32,544 nt of DNA. Source: Paludibacteraceae bacterium (GTDB taxonomy: Bacteria; Bacteroidota; Bacteroidia; Bacteroidales; Paludibacteraceae). Position 1 is the stretch's first letter. Each line of letters begins with the position of its first letter. Shown one piece after another: positions 16,317-25,300 of this stretch. Location: NCBI GenBank assembly GCA_017444065.1, contig JAFSXJ010000111.1:1-32544 (forward strand), in the 5' to 3' direction. The notes beneath the pieces are model-generated. The model saw only the letters and a list, made by a program, of their open reading frames with translations, made no database searches and was not told the origin of the DNA. The position numbers were made by a program, and so were the translations under genes.

Positions 16317-19300
16317 ATGAAACATCTTTTCATCATGAAAACTCGAAATACTATCATCACTGTCCTCACCATACTCCTCTCCACCTTGGGAGTCTCCTCT
16401 TCGTATGCGTATTATTTCCGTGCAGGGGACAAGTTCTATATCAATACATATAGCCGTAGTGACGGTGATACAGAATTTGATTGGGGAGAAGCCGATGCCC
16501 ATCTTGTCATGTGGATTTGGAAAGACGGAGGTGATGGTGAGTGGTTGGAATTCAAGACCAAGGAATATGAGTACAATTCTCATAAAGTCAGGATATTGTC
16601 GGCAACAATAATGAATGATGCAGACTATAAGTACTGCAAATTGATTCGTCGCCCCAATACCGATTGGTATCATTCCGAAGATAGTGACTGGGGGCATACC
16701 GGTTCAATGCCCGTTAACAATGTTTATTTGTACAGATATTGGTTCAACGGTGTATCAGGCGAATGGTCGCACACCTTGCCGGACGATTTGATTCTTTCGC
16801 CGTATAGAACGGATTTAGGGACATATGCCAGTCTGAAATCTACATTGTCTGCAAGCAGCATTGAAGCGGAGGAATACACGATTTGTCCGGCTGCTGCGGG
16901 CGACCTTATCTCCTTGCATTGCAAGATAAATGCCGCACGCACCGACTATGAAGAAACCGATGTATGGCAGCATGCGTGGTACTGTTCTGTGGATAACGGT
17001 GCTACATGGGAGTCGTTGGACGGGTATGCAGGATGCATCCGCAATTTTGACGAGGGAGCAAGAACTTTGGCACCGCTTTTGCCCGACCCTTTGCCTGCTA
17101 CAGTTTGTTATTACCTCTATTCGAAGGTCGCAAGCGGGCAAAGGCTGATTAAATTCACTACGGATGATACCGGCTGTGACTACGATTGTTCCATCACTTC
17201 GGTCGAACGCGCCATATCTAATGTGAATGCAGAGGACAACACCTATTCGCTGGACGGACTGGTGGCTTTTGGGGTCGCGAACGGTGATCTGAAGATTGTT
17301 TATGGAAAAGGTAAAGAAGGTGAACAGACATTAACCATCTCATCTCCAGTCAGTCCGCAGTCTTTCTCATTCACTGGACTTCCGGCGGTTGAATCCAGTG
17401 GCGAGACAAGAACGCTTGAAGCCTATTTTACGGGTAATCCATCTGGCTGCACACGAAATTTCGTTGACGTGCCTGTGCCTAATGTTCGTGATGCGCGAAC
17501 TGAACACCCGACAATCCACTTGCTGACAGGAACTTCCGCCACGCTTACACCGGACGATGCGGAATTGTCCAACAAGGCTGTATGGACAGATGCTGCGGGT
17601 GTAGCACATAATGTGGCTGCTGGAGGTATAAAAACATGTTCGACGATGCCTTCCGATACCGCGGGTACACACTACTATGTTTACAAAGAATTGTACCCAC
17701 TTGTTGGCAGCACGGCTGACATGATGTCAAACGGTGACTATGAGGCTGATGCCGGCTATGGCGTCGTGGATGGAGTAAGTACCATGAGTGCCTATACTTT
17801 TTGGGGACGATTCGATAATGCTGCGGCCTATTCTGAATTTTATACTGGTGCTCATGAGAATGCAAACAATGGCTTTGCGGTCATCCGGCACGCAAAGAAC
17901 TTCCATGACAAATATGCGACACTTACTGCCAAACACGGCAGTTACTTTGGCTTGTTTGATGCTGCTTCTGATGGAGTGGCAGGCAAAAAGGCTTGGTATG
18001 CCAATACTTCCTCGAATAACGATTTGAAGCTTAAAAAAGGCACAACATATGTCTTCTCCTTCTGGGCGGCGAACATTAACAACTACGGCGAGATGGACAA
18101 TGCGGCCGTTTTACAGTTCCAAATCGAGTATGGAGGGAATACCTACCTGTTGGGGGACCCCTTGGATTTGGGATCGGCGGAATTTCAGAATAACATCTGG
18201 CACCAGTGTTCTTCCACATTCACGGCTACCGAGGATGCAGATGATGTAACCATTTCTGTAGTGAACCTTAATACCGACCGTTTGCGTGTCGGTAACGATT
18301 TCGCGTTGGATGATATCCAGTTCCACGCAATCAGTACGGTCACTGAGACATCCAAGTCCTACCAGATATTCCGTGTTGACTTCCATATACCGACAATATC
18401 TTCCTTTACCGCTACGCCTGTTCAGATGGGATGTGGCGAAATGACGTATGCCGTGGACTTGAATATTCAATATAGGAACCAACCCGGTAAATTAAAAGTC
18501 GTGGATATAACAGGCGGTGGTAGCCGTGACGTCTGGGATACGACACTTGTCGCACTCCCCGGTGCAGGAGCAGGTGCAACATGGGATGAACTTAAGGAAA
18601 TTAACCGCAGGGTAGTGCAAACCATCATTTCCGGTGACCCTGTCGGAAAGAAGCGTACATATAAGGTCTATTTTGAGGATTGGACCACTGCAACACTGTC
18701 GGCCGATTTCAATGATCCCGTTATTCCTGTCCTGACTGCAACCAATGACAACAATCCCGCAGCCATTCTGCCATGTGACCAGTTGACATACACGCTCAAT
18801 GTGAATGTGTCTTACCGAAACATGAGTGCTGACAAAATACAAGTTTGGGTAGATGGTGCTTCGTATGCCACAAGTTCGCTCAAGCAGGAAAAATCGATAG
18901 ACAAAAATACATCTGCCACTAAGACTGTTTCGTTTGCCATTGACAATGTTCCTGCTGACAGTGCTGAACATGTTTTGCATGTAGAATGTGCCGGACTTGG
19001 TGAAGGTTGTTTTGATCCTCTCACATTCCGTGCTCCATTTGCACCGAAAGTAGTTGAGCCTATAGTGGTGATAGCACCTGCCGTTTCATGTAGTTCGCCT
19101 ACGTATACAGCAACAGTCAATGTCACAACAACCAACCATCGTAATGCCACTCTAACGGCTTTCGTCAATCAGGGAACGCCAATCTCAAAAGTAGTTGTTG
19201 GCGATGTTACAGAATTTGTATTTGATGACCTGAAGGCTGATGGCAGTGAGGATACGGTAACTGTGTACTTTGATTATGTACATGCTTCTCAGCCTGAGTG

Positions 19301-22300
19301 CGATAAGACCCACAAATATACTGCGCCAACGCAACCCAGAGCCTCGTTGGTAACACCCATTACAATGCCCTCTGTCGCAGCGTGTGACCAGCAGACCTTT
19401 GACTTGACTATATCTGTCAAGTTCACCAATCAGGACGGCGACCTTCAGCTCAAAGCGGACGATGGTTCGTGGAAAACCTTCTACACGGCAAGTACAACTG
19501 CCGGCGAAGGCAAGTATCTCAAGAATAGCACCGAACAGACCAAATCGGTTACACTCACAGGGCTGCCTACAGATGGCGGAACAGCGCATACGATTTACTA
19601 CCGCTTCAACGCAGAAGGCTATTGCGGCTATGATACACCGCTTGAGTCAGCGGCACTGACCTTCCCGCAGTCACCGACTGTCACATCGACAAGTGTATTC
19701 GCTACTCCTGCGACCTTGGATTGTGATGCAGCGAACTACACAAGAACGGTCACTGTCAACTATAAGAACGGAATAGGCAAAAAGATTGTTATTGAGGATG
19801 AGGATGGTAACAAACTCTACACCTCTCCCACTACCCTGGCAACCTCTGACGGCAGTATATCGCCAAGCGTCACGCTGTCAGCCATCGACGGAGCATCGCA
19901 TCATGTAATCGCCTACTTTGAAGGTTATGACTGCAAGAGCGAGCTTGCTCATAAGGGAACATATACCGCACCGGTGAAACCGGTCATCAGTGATGTAACT
20001 GTATCTGACGTCGGTGAAACGAAATGCAGTCCGTATAATTATACCATTAGCGGTACGGTTACTTACTCTAATGCTGACATCTCAAAGAAACTGATTGTCG
20101 CTTACGGGGCACTCAAGGATGAAATCACCCTCTCGTCAGCATCCGCTACAGTGGACTTCACAATTTCGGACATGACGGCTACAGGTAGTGCTCTCACCGT
20201 AGATGCATACTTCAAGGATGCTCCAGCTGGATGCACCAAGACATCCAATACCTTTGCGTCACCCACACAGCCGAGTATGGATATCAAGAACATCAAGCAA
20301 AGCACACCCGGATGTGATGACCTGACATACAACCTGTCGTTTGATGTCGATTATATCTATCAGCACGGAAATCTGACTGTTCATGTGGATACCTATGGTG
20401 ATACAGTAATCACGATTCCTGAAACCAGCCGGAGAAAGAAAGATAAACTGACAGTGCATGTTACATATACGGCTAAGATTCCTGCCGATGGCAATACACA
20501 TACTTTGTATGCATCGTTTGCAGGTGAAAAGTCCTGTTCTGCCAGCCAAACACTCGCTGCTGTTCTTTCCCCTGTAATCACTGATTTAGCGGTGACTGTG
20601 CCTACTGATCCTATTGCATGTGATGCAACTTCATATCCCGCATCCGTAGCGGTTACTACACAGTATGCTGTTGGCAAAAATATTGTAATCAAATATAAGA
20701 ATGCATCCAACGAGGATGTGGTGTTAGGTACCCACAAAGTGCTGACTTCACCCGAAACATACACCTTCACACCGCTGTCTTTCACCGACATCGGTGCAAC
20801 AGGCACGCGTTCGGTTTGGGCGTATCTCGCAGAGCGTGATACATGTGTCAAGTCCGAGGATTATGCAATTCCTCCTACCACATCCATAGACCCGTTTACC
20901 ATTTCCACAATAACGGACAAGAGTACTTGTAGTGGGGTCAAATACGATTTGGAGGGACATATCAGTTATTCATCGATGCCTGTCGGTGCGAGCCCGGCTG
21001 TTCGCGTTGGCGCATACAATGCCGCAATGACGAATGTTACTTCCACTGGTGCTGACTTTAAATTCACTAATGTAACCACTACCGGCGAAGGCTTGCATGT
21101 AGAGGCGTACTTTACGGACAAACCCGAGTGCTTTGTTTCCTCCGGCACATTCAATGCACCGCTGAAACCTGATGTTCAAGTTATCAACCAAGTCATGGCG
21201 GATGCAGCTTGCAACGTCATGACCACCACCTTGCTCTTCGACATCGTTTATACCAAGCAACCTGCTGGAGAACTTAAAGTCTGGCTCAATGACACGCATA
21301 TTGGTGAGCGTACCCTTACTTATACGCCTAATGCCGGCAAGGAGAAACCCGATACCATTCATGCCGCCGTTTCCAGTATTCCAGCAACAGGTGGCGCCTA
21401 CACCCTGCATGTCAACTTTGCTGCCGGCTGCGGTGACCGCACGTTTGATACTCCTTCCACAAAATTCTCGCCGGTAATCTCTGATTCCACAGCAGTTATT
21501 TCTGGTGAGAGCTGCGGCTCTGATGCATATACGGTAACGGTAACCTTCAAGGTCAAGAATGGTCAAAGCAAACTTGTTACAGTGGCAGGAAAGGGGCTGA
21601 CACCGCAATCCAAGACAGTTGTTGATGGAACAAACACCTTTACCTTCACCAATGTGCCTCGCACGTTAGCTGTTGCCGATGACGACTATTTCGAGATTTA
21701 CTTCCCCGATGCTTTGCCCTCATGCCCGCATATCCTGTTGGAATATGCTGAGACGCCGAAGCCTGTTCTGACATCTATTACCCCCAATGCAGCTCCAGCA
21801 TTGGATTGCACAGATGGTACGTACACGCTTACCGGTACTGTCGGCTACACCTATATCAATGCCCAGCCGTACATCTGGTTGGATGATAAGGAAGACCTTG
21901 CTGTGCCGGTCGGTACTGCCCCCGGCTCTTATTCCGACAAGTCGGCCTCATCGGCCTCTACAGCATTCTCGCTTACAGGTGTGCCTGCTGATGGTCAGAC
22001 GCACACTTTGCACCTGAAAGCTGCAGGATGGACGGCCGGCTGTCCTGTCTCGCAGACCTTTACCGCTGCCCTGCAACCCGTATTCGGTACAGTAACCGCC
22101 GTTGCTTCGGACACTTATCTGCATTGCAATCAGACCTATTCGGTAGTTGTCACCATACAGTTCGTTCATAGTGGTGGCAGGACCCTGTATGTCGAATATA
22201 CCGACAACGGCTCTACCACAACGGAGGAGATAACCACCGTAGCCGGTGATACCGAGAAACAAATAACGCTGACCGGACTAAAGACAATCGACGGTGCCGC

Positions 22301-25300
22301 ACACGATATTAAGGTGTGGTTCGATGGCTTCAAGTCATGCATGGTATCACCGTCTCCTACATACACTGCACCCAAATTGAAAACCATCACATTGAGTGAT
22401 GTTACGTCAAATCCTGTTAATTGCGGTGATCTTTCGTTCAGCATCAGCGGTACTGTTACCTCCAATGTGGCAGGTGAGTCAATCGTAATTACCACCAATA
22501 GTGGCAAGTCCACCACCGTGACTTCCAGGAAAGATGAAGCAGTTGAGTACACCGTATCCGGCCTCACTGCGGCGGGAAATCTTTCTGCCCAGTTTGTCGG
22601 CGTGCCATGTAGTGTAACCGACGAGAAAGACTTTGTAAATGTTCTGCTGAAGCCTTACCCGACATTTGACTTGAACGACATAACGCCACAGTGCTATCCC
22701 GCTGAATCGTTCGTAGTCACCTATACACATACTGATGCTGCAACAATCAAATATACAGTTAATGGCGGAGAGGAAATTCCCGTAGCTGTGAATGCCGAAA
22801 AGGAGTTCATCATAGACATCCATGACTGGACTGCCGGAACGTATGTCATCGAGGCGTATGCTGAAAGTGCTGCAGGCTGCAAGAGTTCGCCAACAAGCAA
22901 GAAGAATCTTGTGATTAACGCCAAACCTGAAGTGACAACACTTTCGGTCGAGAATATATGCAAGGGTGCAGGCGTCGCTAAGGTGAACTTCACAGCGGCA
23001 GATGCAACGCAGTATAGTTACTATATAGTTGATCAGACGGAACCTTCTGCAAAGAAAGACATTCTCGATGGCAAGTTTGATTTGACCATCCCGACCGCTC
23101 TGATAGCAGGTACATACACACTTCGCCTGACTGCATATTCTGCGACATGTGAAAGCAACCCAAAGGATGTTGAGTTCACTATCTATCCGTTGCCTGAACT
23201 CAAATTTGACGCAATCGATGCGGTATGCTACCCCGCAAGCGGTGTCGAGGTGGAATATACCGCTGCATATACCAAAGAGTTCCGCTACACAGTCAAGACA
23301 AAAGATGGTACGACAACCAAGATTAACAACAAACTCGTTGCTGTTGATGCTTCCAAGAAATTCACGTTGGAGACAGACGGATGGGATGCCGGTGAATACA
23401 CCTTGACCGCTACCGCTGTCTCTACATCCGAGAAAGGGTGCACGGCTGATGCTCCATCTGTAGATTTCTCTATCCTGCCCAAGCCGAAGGTCACCTCCAT
23501 CGCTATGGAGAGTAAATGTGTCAATACTGCAACAGCCCAATTGACATTCGCAGTGGAATATGCAGATGAGTACCAATACTATATTGTCGGTCAGACCACT
23601 CTCTCCGATAAGAAATCAATCGCTTCACCTGTTGATGTAACTATATCTGGTTTGCTTGACGGAGAATATACACTCAAACTGGTGGTAAGTTCTGCTTCCT
23701 GCGTAAGTGACACAGCAAGCACCGAGTTTGAGATTTATCCCTTGCCGACATTCCTGTTTAATGATGCAGTAGCACATGACTGCTACCCGTCAACCGGAAT
23801 ATCTGTCGGTTACACATCAACCAACGCCTCTACATACAGCTATACGCTGACCAAAGAAGGTGCCGGCTCGCCTGCTCTGACGGGCGATGATCTGCATGCC
23901 GATGCCACAGGTTCAATTGCGCTCAACACTGAGGGATTGTCAGCCGGCAAGTACGAACTAAAAGTAACTGCCAAGTCCGTGCACAACTGCGAACAGGCTA
24001 CACCTGTTACGAAAGAGGTGACTATCTATGACCAACCGACACTAACCATTACTTCCGTAGAAAACCGCTGTGAGGGTGGTGACAAAATAACTGTTAATTA
24101 CAAAACGGAATATGCAACAGATTATTCGTATGAGGTGGTAGGAACCGGTTTGTTCGGTCACGGTCTGGCTGCATCTTCCGGCTCGTTCACGATTGACATC
24201 AACACCCTTACTGCCAAAACATATACTCTGCATATGCAGGCAACAGCAACACATGCTTCGCTTGTCTGTGAAGGTGCTACAGCCGACAAGACGTTTGAGA
24301 TATATCCTGTGCCCAAAGTGGAGATTGTTACGCCTTCGCCAATCAAAGAGGGTGTGTCTAATGTGACGGTATCGCTTAACCTGACGGCTGCAGACACCTA
24401 CGACTGGCGCTTCATGAACGGTGCAACAGAGTTGGAGAGCGGTGATGACGTTCCGTCAAGTACTACCACAATATCTCTTACTACAGGTACGTTGGACGAA
24501 GGCACATATAGCTTGTTTGTTGCGCCTGAAAACGCGCATTGTACGGGTGAGGAGAAAGAGGTGCATGTCGTTGTGAATAACAAGCCGACTATCAACTTCA
24601 CTGAACCCGCTCTCGTTTGTGAAAAAGCGACTGCAATCAGTATCCCTTACAGTACATCACCCGATGCTACTGATTTGTATTATACCAACATGCGAGGCAC
24701 AACGCCTGTCGGCAGCGAACAGCATGTTGACCTCACGGCAACAGCATCGCCGCTGTCGGTGGATATTTCGGGTCTGTCGTACGGAACTTATACCTTAAGC
24801 GGTTATGTCAAGTCTGCTCTCGAAAGCGGGGATGTTTCGGAGGTGAACTTCACGCTGATGGCTGTGCCGACAGTAGAAACGGTTACCCAAACCAAGGAGT
24901 TCATCGGTTGTGACGAGACCTACGACGCAACGATTGTTCTTAACATCTACAATGCTGCAGGCAAGTCGGTTTATGCCAAATATACCGATGATAATACCGA
25001 GCACATCGTGCCTGTTACTACTGCAACGGGTGATGAAACGGCTACGTTCCACCTGTCAGGATTGAAAGATACGGATCATGGAACGCACTACGTGAACGTG
25101 TATGTTGATGGCTTTGAGGAGTGTGGTGGCGTGGCTACCTACACCGAACCCAAGCTCATGACAATATTGCCCGGCTTTGAAGCTACCCCTGCTCCCAAGT
25201 CATGTGGCGATGATACGTTTACTATCAACGGCAAGGTATGTGCCAACTGCAATGTCGGAAATATCGTTGTCGAGTACGATGCTATGCACACTGCTACAGT

